Shown: positions 51,743-62,668, counted from the stretch's first letter. The stretch: DNA of 64,000 nucleotides from Lepturacanthus savala (GCA_030544235.1 CM060465.1:35370988-35434987); one strand, 5' to 3'. Notes: generated from the sequence alone by a model not told the origin. Made by a program: numbers and translations.

Positions 51743-54055
51743 TGTTTAGGTGTTTTCATATATGCACCCACCTAATTCTTCTTCTTCAAAAAGGGGAAGT
51801 TTTGAACCTGAAGTTAATTCTAATGAGTTTTTCTGCTCATTTTCTCTCACCCCCACACGTTTCCCATGTTTCTGGCTGCTTTCTAGTGAGAAATGTCTCT
51901 TTAATGAAGAAGATGTGAGGATGTGGTTCTTTCTCAGCGTCTCCAGGCTCCAACGAGGAGGTCGTAGCCGTGGCTGCAGCTCTGTGTCGCCCCCTGCTGG
52001 ACCATCTGCACTGTGTGGTGGTGACTCTGGGAGCTGCAGGAGTTCTGCTGTGTGGAGAACATGAAGCGGGTTCAGTCAACCTGCAGCCCAGGAAACACAA
52101 GAAGGTAAAAACTCTGTTTATTTATAATAAACGGTGATGTTTTTACTGTAAATGTGATGATTTTATGTTGTGTCTCTGCAGCGGAACAGGAAACTCTGTG
52201 CTGTTCACTACCCGGCTCTGCCTGTCACTGCAGAAGAAACCATGAACGTCTCCGGAGCAGGAGACAGGTGATTAGAAGAGATTAGAAAAATACACTAAAA
52301 ACACTGGAATAAACACTTTGAGCCATTTATAATAGAGATAAATTGTGTTTGAATTGAGATCTTTAGCATCAAAATGTAAATTATTACCAAATAAAGGTCT
52401 TTAACTCATTGGAGAAATGTGATTTTGCATTAAACTTCACATGAAGCTTTAAAAAACACCTAAATATGTTGAATAAGCGATTAAAAATGTGTCTAATAAA
52501 TAGAATAAAAGTATTTAACACACTGGGAAAATGTGTATTTACACAAAGTTTCACATGAAGCTATAAAAAAAAACTTAATATAACGTTTTATATTGAAAAT
52601 AACAAAAGATTTCTGGTTTTTGGAATTTTTTTTTTTCTCATTTTATGGATTTTTTTATCTCATAATTCAAATTTTTTACCTCAAATTATTTGAAAAAACA
52701 TGAAATAAGTAAAATGATCTGCCAGTAGAATAAGAAGATTCAAGATAATTGGACTAATTGTACTAAATACAAGATATTTTCCCTTATAAAATGTCATTTT
52801 TACAGTGTATTTTCCCTTCATAATGGATTAGTCAGTGAATCAAACATCATACACTGTAAAAGATTAATCTTCAGTGAAAATATCCTGCTATAATAATATA
52901 TAAATTGGACTAATTGTACTAAATACAAGATATTTTCCTCTTATGAGAAGTAATTTTTTACAGTGTATTTACCTTTATAATGGATTAGTTATTAAATCAA
53001 ACATTGTACACTGTAAAAAATTAACCTTCAGTGAAAATATCCTGCTATAACAATGAATAAAATTTGACTAATTGTATGAAATTCAAGTTACTTACCCCTT
53101 ATAAGATGTCATTTTTTACAGTGTATTTCCCTTTCTAATGGATTAGTCATTAAATCAAACATTGTACACTGTAAAAAATGTACCTTCAGTGAAAATACCC
53201 TGCTATAATAATGAAAATATTGGACTAATTGTACTAAATACAAGAGACTTTCCCTTTATAAGATGTCATTTTTTACAGTGTATTTCCCTTTATAACGGAT
53301 TAATCATTGAATCACACATCGTACACTGTAAAAAATTAATCTTCAGTGAAAATATCCTGCTATAATAATATGGAAATTGGACTAATTGTACTAAATACAA
53401 GATACTTTCCTCTTATGAGAAGTAATTTTTTACAGTGTATTTACCTTTATAATGGATTAGTCAGTGAATCAAACATCATACACTGTAAAAGATTAATAAT
53501 AATGAATAAAATTGGACTAATTGTACTAAATACAAGATATTTTACCTAGATAGATGTCATTTTTTACAGTGTATTTCCCCTTTATAATGGATTAGTCATT
53601 AAATCAGACATTGTACACTGTAAAAAAATGAACCTTCAGTTTAAATATCCTGCTATAATAATGAATAAAATTGGACTAATTGTACTAAATACAAGATATT
53701 TACCCTAGATAATGTCATTTTTTACAGTGTATTTCCAGTTTTTGGTCAAATTAGTTGAATATTAAGTAGAATTATCTAAAACTATTGTCTAATATTGTAT
53801 AAACTGTATAATTTTGCTGATTTCAGCTTCAAAGGGTCTAATCGGACGTGTGTGTTCAGCCTTGCAGGAGGTTTAATATCAGGAATCCTCCAGCAGCAGC
53901 CGACTGATCGCTGCGTGGCCATCGGTCTCCTCGCCGCTCGTTTGTCGCTGACGTCTCAACATCCCATCGCCCCCACGCTGACCCCAGACCACGTGGATCC
54001 AGATCTAATCCGGACCCAGGACTGGCCCAAACCCACCTTCATGTGGATCCATTAA
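39308..54055 (+). CDS. Pseudouridine-5'-phosphate glycosidase / PfkB pseudouridine kinase fusion (one exon missing)
   Basis: Predicted bifunctional enzyme of pseudouridine breakdown: the PfkB half phosphorylates pseudouridine and the PsuG half splits the product to uracil and ribose 5-phosphate. Exons: 39308-39386, 39455-39569, 41330-41504, 41683-41794, 43093-43199, [gap], 44658-44743, 44823-44950, 46779-46838, 46919-46982, 47061-47155, 49098-49226, 50592-50706, 50780-50917, 51938-52104, 52182-52267 and 53827-54055. Residues 1-25 are basic and amphipathic, like a mitochondrial leader. PsuG motifs: ALESTIITHGMPYPHN, KVSRRDLPYV, FVTGGIGGVHRDGH, SAGVKSILDIG (the lysine expected to hold ribose phosphate) and RNNAKVGSQIA. 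PfkB motifs: VVIGGINVDFIAKG, GGVGRNIA and the catalytic NVSGAGD. The visible exons give 196 plus 431 residues. Between 43199 and 44658 an exon of about 70 codons is expected but not found, and direct joining gives a stop. Confidence 0.9.
39575..41250. repeat. AT-rich intron with (AT)n, tandem units and a 36-bp perfect palindrome
   Basis: Intron 2 of the pseudouridine gene. It holds a degenerate tandem of roughly 380-450 bases (AAAAATGACAAAATTAAGAA, GTATAAAT…AAAACAAATTTAAA, then TACAAAAAATATATGAGAAA). There is an (AT)n run at about 40,433-40,484. At 40,541-40,576 lies a perfect 36-base palindrome whose left arm is AAAATTATAGTATAAATT. Confidence 0.8.
42365..42775 (+). repeat. 10/20-bp minisatellite TGGGAATTAA/TGGGAATATA
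   Basis: About 40 copies of a 10-base unit alternating GGGAATTAAT, GGGAATATAT, GGGAATTCAT and GGGAATAAAT. It lies in the intron between the GGIGGVH exon and the catalytic-lysine exon of the pseudouridine gene. The open frame across it is a repeat artefact. Confidence 0.92.
43440..44480 (+). repeat. About 125-170-bp tandem repeat where a PsuG exon is expected
   Basis: Six or seven units with AAATATTCTAAATAATTCAT, ATGACTATAAATAAACTATA, ACCATGATTTTTACATAGAT and TATTAAATGCAAATAAATGT. The array fills most of the only intron where the missing central glycosidase exon should lie. Confidence 0.9.
45170..46520 (+). repeat. About 130-160-bp tandem repeat in the pseudouridine gene intron
   Basis: Nine or so units, each with ACCTGAAAATATTCACTAAA, AATCAATTAATATATTTTTT, GCTGTAGTAGATTATATTGA and CTAACTACTACAGGTGATG. 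It lies between the end of the glycosidase half and the first kinase exon. Confidence 0.9.
47200..48900. repeat. Dispersed repeats carrying a GGCGCCATCCAGTGG motif, plus (TA)n
   Basis: Two direct copies (about 47,590-47,660 and 47,975-48,030) of AAAGGTGCAGTCTGTCATAT followed by TTGGCGCCATCCAGTGGTCA, and one inverted copy at about 48,780-48,835. They are surrounded by GAAAATATCTTGTTTTTGCT and CACTGCAAAAAATAAAATCT phrases. The CCACTGGATGGCGCC sequence is CTCF-like. A (TA)n run of about 70 bases is at 48,363-48,434. Confidence 0.75.
49335..50420 (+). repeat. CAGTGGTTCTCAAAGTG element followed by tandem array
   Basis: The element at 49,335-49,620 is a second copy of the one at 26,390. It is followed by five copies of a unit of about 150-220 bases (ATGAAATAATTAAATGGAAA, AGTTTGAGAATGAAAAGTCT, GTGATGAATTTATTTTATTT). 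All lie in the intron before the kinase exon at 50,592. Confidence 0.8.
50899..51114 (+). repeat. 54-bp in-frame repeat that copies a splice donor four times
   Basis: The unit encodes GLETPEGKEKLLKKDLMM and starts at 50,899, 50,953, 51,007 and 51,061. The last unit diverges after a one-base insertion and ends near 51,114. The normal donor of the kinase exon (GAAG then GTAAAG, GT at 50,918) is inside the unit, so identical donors recur at 50,972, 51,026 and 51,080. Because 54 is a multiple of three, any of them would keep the frame to the exon at 51,938. Confidence 0.93.
51280..51740. repeat. (TA)n and (TC)n microsatellites
   Basis: Several (TA)n runs (near 51,280, 51,450, 51,600 and 51,715) with a (TC)n run at about 51,687-51,712. 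A partly repeated phrase, ATCATAGTTTGAACTTTTAT and GCATAATTCAGACTTTTTAT, separates them. They lie in an intron of the kinase half. Confidence 0.9.
51987..52000 (-). promoter_or_regulatory. CTCF-like motif inside a kinase exon
   Basis: TCGCCCCCTGCTGG on the plus strand is CCAGCAGGGGGCGA on the minus strand, close to the CTCF core. It overlaps the codons for CRPLL in the exon at 51,938-52,104. It may be chance in coding sequence. Confidence 0.35.
52780..53745 (+). repeat. About 130-160-bp tandem repeat with TTTTTACAGTGTA/TACACTGTAAAAA arms
   Basis: Seven copies of a unit with TTTTTTACAGTGTATTTCCC, TAATGGATTAGTCATTAAAT, ACACTGTAAAAAATTAA, GTGAAAATATCCTGCTATAA and GGACTAATTGTACTAAATAC. TTTTACAGTGTA and TACACTGTAAAA form an inverted pair in every unit. 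It fills the last intron of the pseudouridine gene. Confidence 0.9.
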
Positions 54056-54151
54056 AACAAAATAGGCTCAGTTGTGGAGAAATGTGTGTTTTTTCATATA
54101 TTTTACATGATTCTGTGATAAATTATATCAAGTTAATCACTTTTTTCTATA

Positions 54152-54157
54152 AATAAA
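54152..54157 (+). terminator. Poly(A) signal AATAAA of the pseudouridine gene
   Basis: AATAAA about 97 bases after the stop codon at 54,053-54,055. It is a plausible 3' end signal, though AT-rich sequence makes chance matches common. Confidence 0.45.
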
Positions 54158-54159
54158 TG

Positions 54160-55020
54160 ATGAATCATTATAACAATGGACTATATTTATTTGATTTCTT
54201 ATAATAAAGAAAGGTAAATATTTAACAGCAATGGATTTACTCTATTACAAGTAAATAAAGAAGGTATTTAACGTGTATATTATAGGTATTATAGGTATAT
54301 TATAGGCCTCTTTCTAAGCAGCATTTTAATGCTGTAGATAGTCAGGTGAAGCTAATTTAAACCATTTATATTATGAAATATGAAGATTATATGTCATAAA
54401 TCTATAAAATCATCTCTGATGCTTCAAATTTTTCACATTTTATCTTAATTTCTTCTATTTTACCTTTATTTAACCATGTAAAAGCAATTAAAAAATACAA
54501 ATAAATAAAGAAAAACTTAAAAACTGACTTTTTCAAGTAAAATAAATCCTAAATAAATGTAATTTACCATTAATTGTCATCACCAAACGTGGTTGTGACA
54601 GATGTGCCAAGAACTAATATTGTATATTAATATAATATGGACTAATTATTATTATTTTACATTATTTTTCCTACATGTTATATCATCCATCTCCATCTTA
54701 AATTGGTTTTAATTGTCTAATGCACTTAATGTTTTCTTCCTATTATTAAGATAAGATAGTCCTTTATTTGTCCACAGTGGAGACATTGCATTAGCAACAG
54801 CAGTAGAGATTGCATGGACTTTATATAAAAATAAATAAAATATAATACAATATGAATATTACTCATGTGCTTTTCATAATAAATTCAAATAAAATAAATA
54901 AAAAATAATTAAACAATATTGTGGATTAAAGTGTTATCACTTCATGGATAAAAAATACAATGGTTTATCTATAATTGTCCTTATATTCATCATTTACAAC
55001 GATGACATGGCCAAATAAAC
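54160..55020. other. Intergenic AT-rich DNA with a dispersed repeat
   Basis: No coding exon is seen. AAGATAGTCCTTTATTTGTC followed by CACAGTGGAGACATTGCATT at about 54,750-54,830 is a dispersed sequence familiar from fish genomes, probably the end of a retroposed element. The stretch ends where CpG-rich promoter sequence begins. Confidence 0.45.
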
Positions 55021-55346
55021 TCGCCTTGCGTTGAATCGCCGGAAACTGCATTTCCCAGAAAGCACCGCTGCTACTGCGCAGCCGCAGTGGCGCCGACTCC
55101 TTCCCCCGCTCCCTCCTCCCTCACTTTAATGCTAGCTAAGATGGTGGTTTGAGCGTAGATTGTCTCCACAATTACCAAGATAAAAGAGAGGGGCAAAAAA
55201 ACACCTTTATAGCCTTTTAATCACAACAGAACAACGCAGCTACGGTTATATTAAGTGGCCGTTTTGTAGAAACTTAGACATTTCAGACACATCGGCTCCC
55301 AGTCCCCGCCCAATTTGGAGAGGAATCTAAGCTAAATACGGACAGG
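55020..55346 (+). promoter_or_regulatory. cnot4: CpG-rich promoter and non-coding exon 1 of cnot4
   Basis: TATA-less, CpG-rich promoter. AACTGCATTTCCCAGAAAGC at 55,045-55,063 matches the ZNF143/THAP11 (SBS) element. CTGCGCAGCCGCAG just after it is NRF1-like. AAGATGGTGG at 55,139-55,148 matches YY1, which often marks transcription starts. Exon 1 probably starts around there and ends at the donor GTAAGTAG at 55,347. The next, coding exon begins at 60,675. This combination is typical of housekeeping genes, which suits a CCR4-NOT subunit. Confidence 0.75.
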
Positions 55347-55794
55347 GTAAGTAGCGTTAGCCGCGCTAGCCGCAAGCTTCCCGCAACAAATAAAGGACAT
55401 TTGCGGGTGTTTCGACTTTATAAACGCACACTAGAGTGTCCTCAACTTTATTAACTCGCAGCCTCTGTCTTCTTGACGTCGTGAGGCCAGTGTCAGGTGC
55501 CAAAAACTCGCGTTAGCTCGACTAGGCCGCGACGTACATGTTAATGGTGATGTTAGCGTGTTAGCATCAAAAAAGGCAAGCTGTCAGTTCACATGTAGCA
55601 GATAAAAAGTCACACACGCGTTTTGACGCACGTGTTATATCGATATCCGGCTTGTTTTTTGTTTTTTAGGACACATTTGATGCCGAATAGTCGTTTTTTC
55701 CTCCCTCTTTACACCGGCTTCTTTTAGCCAATTGGCGGCTAGCTGTTAGCTTAGCATCACGTTAGTCAAATAACATCTGTCATAATCAGTGGTG

Positions 55795-57130
55795 GGAAGT
55801 AACTAAGTACCTTTACTTAAGTACAATTTTTAGCTACTTGAGTACAGTTTATACTTAATGCTCACTACATTTTAGTGGAATATATTCTACTTTCTGCTCT
55901 ACGACATTTATTTGACAGCTTTAGTTACTTTAAGATGGAAGAATTTAATATTTTACACACAAATAAACGTAAACTTAGACACTTAGGAATCTTCTATTAT
56001 CTATCATCGCTTTTAAATTTACTACACTGCATACTAATGGTTTTATTTTCCAACTTAAAGTGTCTTCAATGATCTCATATGGTTGTCAGTGATGAAGACA
56101 AATAATATAATAGAAATCTTAAATATTGAACCATTTTCTGGAAAAACAATAGGAGTAAAAATCTGAGTAGTGACAACTTTTGCTATAAATCAGATTATAA
56201 AGTCTGTGATATTTAAAAAGGGGGGAAAACTGACATCTGAAATATTATAATGGGGCCATAAGAAAGTTTAGGAACTAATCTTGAACAATGGAATATATTC
56301 TACTTTCTTGAGTATAGTTTATACTCCATCTTGAAGTAACTAAAGCTATAGTATTGAAGTAAAAAGACTATTTGTTTTATCACTTAATACAAGTGATTAA
56401 TGTTTATTTTACCAACATGGAGTCAATTTTTTAATAGTACTGCATCATAATAGATGGATAATATCTAATAGATAATAGAATAGTCAAGTTTATCTGTGTA
56501 AAATATTAAATTCTTCCATCTTAAAGTAACTAAAGCTGTTAAATCAATGTCGTGGAGCAGAAAGTAGAATATTTCCCACTGAATTTCCAATTTAAATTTC
56601 TCAAATTGGCTCCACGTTGATAAACTAAACCGTTAAAATGCTCTCTCTTGTATTAAGTGATAAAACAAACAATATACTGCAGTAATATCCTTTTATATTT
56701 GGTACTTTAAGTACATTTAGCTGCAGAAATATCATACTTTCTGCTCCACTGCATTTATCTGACAGCTTTAGTTAGAAGATTTGACATAAAAATAGATTTT
56801 TTTTAATATTCTTACTATTTAAATTGACTCTTGTGTGGTTGTCAGTGATAAAAACAAATAATATAATAGAAACCTTAAGTATTCTGAACCTATTTCTGGA
56901 AAATAATAACATTTGCTATAAATCTCTGATATACAACAATATAACAGGGCCATAAGAAAGTTTAGGAACTAATCTTGAACAATGCAGGGTAAATTATTAA
57001 CTCTTTATTATATGTCAAATATTAAAAAAGAAGCAGAACTAAAGCTGTCAAAAGTAGCGGAGTGGAAATTTAATGGAGTGGGAGGACATAGTAGTAAAAT
57101 ACCCAAAGTAAAGAACAAATAGGTGAGTAA
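55795..57130. repeat. Teleost dispersed repeat (GTGGTGGGAAGTAACTAAGTA), several diverged copies
   Basis: A copy starting CAGTGGTGGGAAGTAACTAA at about 55,790 continues with ACCTTTACTTAAGTACAATT, TACTTTCTGCTCTACGACAT and TTTGACAGCTTTAGTTACTT. Partial and rearranged copies, some inverted, follow to about 57,130. This repeat is common in fish. It lies in intron 1 of cnot4. Confidence 0.75.
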
Positions 57131-57399
57131 ATGTGCTTAGTTCCATTTCACTGCTGCTTTATCAGCCTCTAGTTTCACTGCAAACAACAGACGTTTCATG
57201 TGTGTGTGTATAGAAACACAGTTTGTCGTGTTGCCATCATGGCGACCCCTAGAAAAACACGCCGCATCTGCATTATCTTCACGAGGTTTTATGTGACATA
57301 TCTAATAACCATTAGGGTTTAATTCAAGTCGATCTAAAGCTGTAAATATTGGGCCTGGAGTTTTTTGTTGAAGCTGTTTTTATGAGACGTGTTGATTCC

Positions 57400-58085
57400 A
57401 GTTCCCAGAATCCAAGGTGACGTCTTCTTCTTGGCTTTTTGTTTTGCCCACAACAATCCAAAAAGGATGCAGATATTCAGATATTCAATTTCCCATCACG
57501 GGGAGGGGAAGACACAGAAAATATTCACCAGTCAGATCCGGGGCGGATATCCGATCCAGAACCGGACAACGTGACGTTTTGAATTGCTTTGTGTTGATTT
57601 TCTTTTTGTTGTTTTGTTTAATCTTTACCGAGATTAAGAGCTTCGACTTCCAGGAACAGACCTGAGAACGGGAAACATTCGGTCGGAAATCAGCGGACGA
57701 CACGACAAACATTCGCCAGATTAAAAGACAACGGCGTCAAACAAAAAAAAACGGTCGATAAACATCCCACGACGAAGAGGAATAAAAGCATTAGAGCGTG
57801 AATGAGGGATATTTAACGTTAAATAGTGGCATCCAACCAATAAACCACAATTAAAATCCCTGTAAAAAGGCTTCTCTGAGGTTGTGATATTAAAACGTGT
57901 CGCTTCAACCCTGCAGTCGTTTTTTTTGTAGGATGCAGTTTGTGATGATCACGACTTCCCAGAGTCCAAGGTGACGTCTCAAAAAACGTCTTTTGTTGTT
58001 CCTGCAACAGCTCGGAATTGAACAATATTCAGTTTCCCATCATAGAAGACCTAAAAAAACAGAAAATACTCAATTTAGAGAAAGT
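57400..58085 (+). mobile_element. Two older hAT-like family copies
   Basis: CCAGAATCCAAGGTGACGTC (57,408), TTTTGCCCACAACAATCCAA and GATATTCAATTTCCCATCA form one copy. CCAGAGTCCAAGGTGACGTC (about 57,960), AACAATATTCAGTTTCCCAT and AACAGAAAATACTCAATTTA form another. These phrases correspond to the centre of the same family as the shorter elements nearby, in a less deleted form. They lie in cnot4 intron 1. Confidence 0.55.
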
Positions 58086-58124
58086 CTTGGCAACATTTCT
58101 AATAGTTTCTAATCTATAGTAGAG

Positions 58125-58735
58125 TAAAGCTGCAGTGATTAGTTGATTAATTGATTAGTTTGGTTCATTAAATGGTGTAAAATGTGGATCCAAAGCTGAA
58201 GATTCAACCTAAAATGTCAAAGATCATCAGTTTATTATTATAGAGACTAAAGAAACCAGGAAATAATCAGAGAAGAGAAGCTGGAACCAGAGAATTTGGA
58301 CGTTTTATTTTGAAAAATGACTCAAATCGATTATTAAAATAGTTGAGGATTAATCTGAAGTTGTCTGTCAGGTTAGTGGATTATATATTATAGTAATTGA
58401 GGATATAAATGAAGATTAATTTAATAGTTTATCAGAATAGTTGGTTATATAGAGGTTCCCAACATTGTTACATTAAATATATCAACTATAGCCTTTAATC
58501 CTTAGAATTTTTGTAACTTTTGGGATTAGAACAATGATTTTTCCTTCACTTTTGCTTCTCCACTGGTGGATCTGGACCAAATTTACACATTTTTGTTTTG
58601 TCCACAACTCAAAGATCATCAGTTTATTATTATAGAGACTAAAGAAACCAGGAAATAATCAGAGAAGAGAAGCTGGAACCAGAGAATTTGGACATTTTCT
58701 TCTTAAAGATCGATTATAAAAATAGAAAACATGAG
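58125..58735 (+). mobile_element. hAT-like element with duplicated inside
   Basis: Starts AAAGCTGCAGTGATTAGTTG and contains two units of AGAGACTAAAGAAACCAGG and GAAGCTGGAACCAGAGAATT, separated by GTTGGTTATATAGAGGTTCC and ATTTTTGTAACTTTTGGGAT. The structure matches 19,838-20,590 closely, so a duplicated form has itself been spread. Confidence 0.8.
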
Positions 58736-59204
58736 CAAATATTCACTTTGGAGTAAGTCAGAACCATATTTAATATCTATTTAATTATAAGGAAGCTGTA
58801 GGTGTTGTATAAATAGTGCAACTAAGCCTTAAAACACACAACCTGCAACTTAAAACCACAACTAGACTCCATCTTGTTGGGGAAATTAAAACTTCAAATA
58901 AAAACCAAGGACGAGAGTGAAATACGAAGCCTTAAAAAAACAACTTAAATCATGTCCTCGATTAAAAAAATAGACTTTACTGTTATTAAACTACGTCAGA
59001 TCCAAACTGTACTAGACTGAGAGACATTTATCTAATATACAACACACCCAACAAGTCTCTGACACAGTTTCACTGTTTTTATTGCACTGATTTATTACAC
59101 TTTGTTCATTTTTCACCAGGTTTGTCTGATAAACTGGAAACAGAACAGAGTTCTTCCTGCTGGAGAACGGGTTAAATGTATGAAAGATACGATTCATCGA
59201 TTTG

Positions 59205-59595
59205 AGTCGTATTTTTAAGAAGAAAACATCCAAATTCTCTGGTTCCAGCTTCTCTTCTCTGATTATTTCCTGGTTTCTTTAGTCTCTATAATAATAAACT
59301 GATGATCTTTTAGTCTGGACAAAACAAAAATGTGTAAATTTGGTCCAGATCCACCAGTGGAGAAGGAAAAATTATTGTTCTAATCCCAAAAGTTACAAAA
59401 ATTCTAACAATTAAAAGCTATAGTTGATATATTTAATGTAACAATGTTGGGAACCTCTATATAACCAACTATTCTGAAGCTGGAACCAGAGAATTTGGAA
59501 GTTTTCTCCTTAATAAATGACTCAAATGCATCAAAGTAGTTGGTGATGAATGTAAATAGTTCATCTATTAATCAACAAATAGCTGCAGCTCTATA
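59205..59595 (-). mobile_element. hAT-like element, inverted copy
   Basis: Carries the family core in reverse: ATTCTCTGGTTCCAGCTTCT, CCTGGTTTCTTTAGTCTCTA, CAAATTTGGTCCAGATCC-type sequence and GGAACCTCTATATAACCAAC. It ends near AGCTGCAGCTCTATA. With 58,125-58,735 it forms an inverted pair about 500 bases apart. Confidence 0.75.
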
Positions 59596-59689
59596 TAAAT
59601 GTCAGTGTCCTCATTCTAATGTTGTGACCTTGATGGTCATTTATCTAGTTCTACCACCCTGCTATAATAATACACGTGAATAAAGTGAA

Positions 59690-60605
59690 GTTATCCTGCT
59701 ATAATAATGAATAAAGTAAAGTTATCATTCGATAATAATGAATAAAGGAACATTATGTTGCTATAATATGGAATGAAGTGAATTTATGCTGCTATAATAA
59801 TGAATATAGTGAATTTATGCTGCTATAATGATGAATATAGTGAATTTATGCTGCTATAATAATGAATATAGTGAATTTATGCTGCTATAATAATGAATAT
59901 AGTGAATTTATGCTGCTATAATAATGAATATAGTGAATTTATGCTGCTATAATAATGAATATAGTGAATTTATGCTGCTATAATAATGAATATAGTGAAT
60001 TTATGCTGCTATAATAATGAATATAGTGAATTTATGCTGCTATAATAATGAATATAGTGAATTTTTGCTACTATAATGATAGATACAGTGAATTTATGTT
60101 GCTATAATGATGGATACAGTGGATTTATGCTGATATAATGATGCATATAGTGAATTTATGCTGCTATAATAATGAATACAGTGGATTTTTGCTACTATAA
60201 TGATGAATTCACTAGATTTATGCTGCTATAATGATGCATACAGTGAATTTATGCTGCTATAAGGAATACAGTGAATTTATGCTGCTATAATGATGCATAC
60301 AGTGAATTTATGCTGCTATAATGATGAATTCACTAGATGTATGCTTCTATAATGATGAATTAAGTGGATTTATGCTGCTATAATGATGAATACAGTAGAT
60401 TGATGCTGCTATAATAATGAATACAGTAGATTGATGCTGCTATAATAATGAATACAGTGGATTTATGCTGATATAATCATGAATTCACTAGATTTATGCT
60501 GCTATAATGATGCATACAGTGGATTTATGCTGCTATAATGATGGATACAGTGACTTTATGCTGCTATAATGATGAATATAGTAGATTTATGCTGCTATAA
60601 TGATG
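59690..60605 (+). repeat. 31-bp minisatellite next to cnot4 exon 2
   Basis: About 29 copies of a 31-base unit (TGCTGCTATAATAATGAATA, then TAGTGAATTTA). Copies from 59,765 to 60,060 are nearly identical; those from 60,060 to 60,605 vary (GATGCATACAG, GATTCACTAGA). The array ends about 70 bases before the splice acceptor of cnot4 exon 2, so branch-point choice may involve it. Confidence 0.93.
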
Positions 60606-60722
60606 TTTCTCCAGATGTTGGCTGCTGTTTCCTCCCTCTAAACCTCCCCTCATGTGTTTTTGTATTAATTTCAGCCCTGTGCACCGTGACCAGCTCCACC
60701 GCCCACCCTCGCTGACCCTAGG

Positions 60723-62668
60723 ATGTCCCACAGCCCTGAGATGAAGGACGACCCCATGGAGTGCCCCCTGTGCATGGAGCCGCTGGAGATCGACGACGTC
60801 AACTTCTTCCCCTGCACCTGCGGCTACCAGATCTGCCGTTTCTGCTGGCATCGCATCCGCACAGACGAGAACGGCCTCTGCCCCGCCTGCAGAAAGGTGA
60901 CGAGGCCATATATACGCATGATATGGGTATAATAAGGGAAATAGTTCAGTATAATACCAGTAAACTCACTCTGGGTTTGTCTAAAAACAACCAAAACAAT
61001 GCTGCTTCAAATGAAACGGGTAAAATCTGCCAATATGAGATAATAATGTTGGACTAATTGTACTAAATATGAGATATTTTACCTGATAAAATTTCATTTT
61101 TTGTTAAATTTCTAATCTTAACGAGTGTAAATATCTTGTTTTTGGTCCGATAACAAGTAGAATTATCAGAAAACGTCTTATTCTATCGGTTGATTTTGGA
61201 CAATTACGTCTTTTTTGAATAAATTGTTTGACTTTTTATCTGATAATTAAAACTTTTTAACTAAAATTCTTAAAATATTATATATGTGTGTGGGTGTGGG
61301 TGTGTGTGGGTGTGTATACAGGTGTGTGGGTGTGTGTGTATACTCGTGTGGGTGTGTATACAGGTGTGTGGGTGTGGGTTTGTATACATGTGGGTGTTTG
61401 TGTGTGTGTGTGGGTGTATTGTGTGGGTGTGTGTGTGGGTGTGTATTGGGTGTGTGTGTATATTGTCTGTGTGTGTGGGGGTGTATATTGTGTGTGTGTG
61501 TACGTGTGTGTGTGTGTACGTGTGTGTGTACAGGTGTGTGTGTACAGGTGTGTGTGTACAGGTGTGTGTGTACAGGTGTGTGTGTACAGGTGTACGTGTG
61601 TACAGGTGTACGTGTGTACAGGTGTACGTGTGTACAGGTGTACGTGTGTACAGGTGTACGTGTGTGTGTATACGTGTGTGTGTATACGTGTGTGTGTATA
61701 CGTGTGTGTGTATACGTGTGTGTGTATACAGGTGTATGTCTGTGTGTATATACGTGTGTATATACATGTGTATGTATACATATGTGTATATGTGTGTGTA
61801 TATACATGTGTTGTGTGTGTATGTATGTGTGTGTGTGTGTGTACATGTGTGTATAATTCTACTTAATATTGGACTAATTGTACTATTTCTACAGTATATT
61901 TCTATTAATATTTGGATCAATCACTGACAAATCAACTTTAATATAAAATGCTCCTTATTAAAAATATGAAATATGAATAAAAACTACCAATAATGATGAT
62001 TTGACATTAATACGACACATTTTATATCATATATAAATGTATATTTATTAGTTATATCACACTTCTATCAAAAGTAGGTCATTGGGCATAAAATGCCTCC
62101 AGATATTTAAAAGAAAATCATCAATAATCATGAATATTGATCATTATACCAGTAATAATTTAAGAGAAATCATCAGAATTGTGTGTAACAGCCTGTTTAA
62201 ATGGCCCCACTTCTCTCTATAAAGTCACATTGACTAGTAAAACGTCTTTAACCGACCCGTTTCTTGTGTTTTCTGGATTTTTTTATATCCCAGCCGTACC
62301 CAGAGGACCCCGCTGTGTACAAGCCTCTGTCACAGGAGGAGATCCAGAGGATAAAGAACGAAAAGAAGCAGAAACAGAACGAGAAGAAGCAGAAGGTGAC
62401 GGAAAACCGCAAACATCTGGCCAGTGTCCGCGTGGTCCAGAGAAACCTGGTGTTTGTGGTGGGGCTGTCGCAGCGACTCGCCGACCCAGAGGTCAGTGGC
62501 CGCTTTGACCTTCAGACACGGGTCAGATAGGGGTCAGATACGCTCATAATGTGATTTTAATACCACCTTTTCCATCCTCAGGTCCTAAAACGACCAGAGT
62601 ATTTTGGGAGATTTGGGAAAATTCATAAAGTGGTCATCAACAATAGCACATCTTATGCAGGTTCACAG
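60723..62668 (+). CDS. cnot4: CCR4-NOT transcription complex subunit 4, N-terminal exons
   Basis: RING-type E3 ubiquitin ligase associated with the CCR4-NOT deadenylase, with roles in mRNA decay and co-translational quality control. Exons: 60675-60896 (ATG at 60723), 62294-62491 and 62582-62668; all join in phase to 153 residues, and the gene runs on past the window. The C4C4 RING spans residues about 14-57: the cysteines in ECPLCMEPLEIDD, FFPCTCGYQICRFCWH and CPACRK are all present. It is followed by PYPEDPAVYKPLS, a lysine-rich coiled linker (IQRIKNEKKQKQNEKKQK) and the start of the RRM (LVFVVGLSQRLADPE, YFGRFGKIHKVVINN). The match to vertebrate CNOT4 is close to residue-for-residue. Confidence 0.96.
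61285..61857 (+). repeat. (GT)n-rich compound microsatellite
   Basis: About 570 bases of alternating purine-pyrimidine sequence: GTGTGTGTGGGTGTGTATAC, GTGTGTGTACAGGT repeats (61,525-61,590), GTACAGGTGTACGTGT repeats (61,590-61,660) and GTGTGTGTATACGT repeats (61,665-61,735). It could form Z-DNA. Six frames are open across it only because the repeats lack stops. It lies in cnot4 intron 2. Confidence 0.95.

Noticed and set aside
51750..52100. Open frames on both strands extending the kinase exon to the left
   Set aside because: Only 51,938-52,104 matches the PfkB family. The upstream part is intron that happens to be open.
61247..61927. Long open frames of about 170-215 codons on both strands, rich in Cys/Val or His/Thr
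   Set aside because: They lie on a (GT)n-type microsatellite in a cnot4 intron and are open in several frames only because the repeat has no stops.
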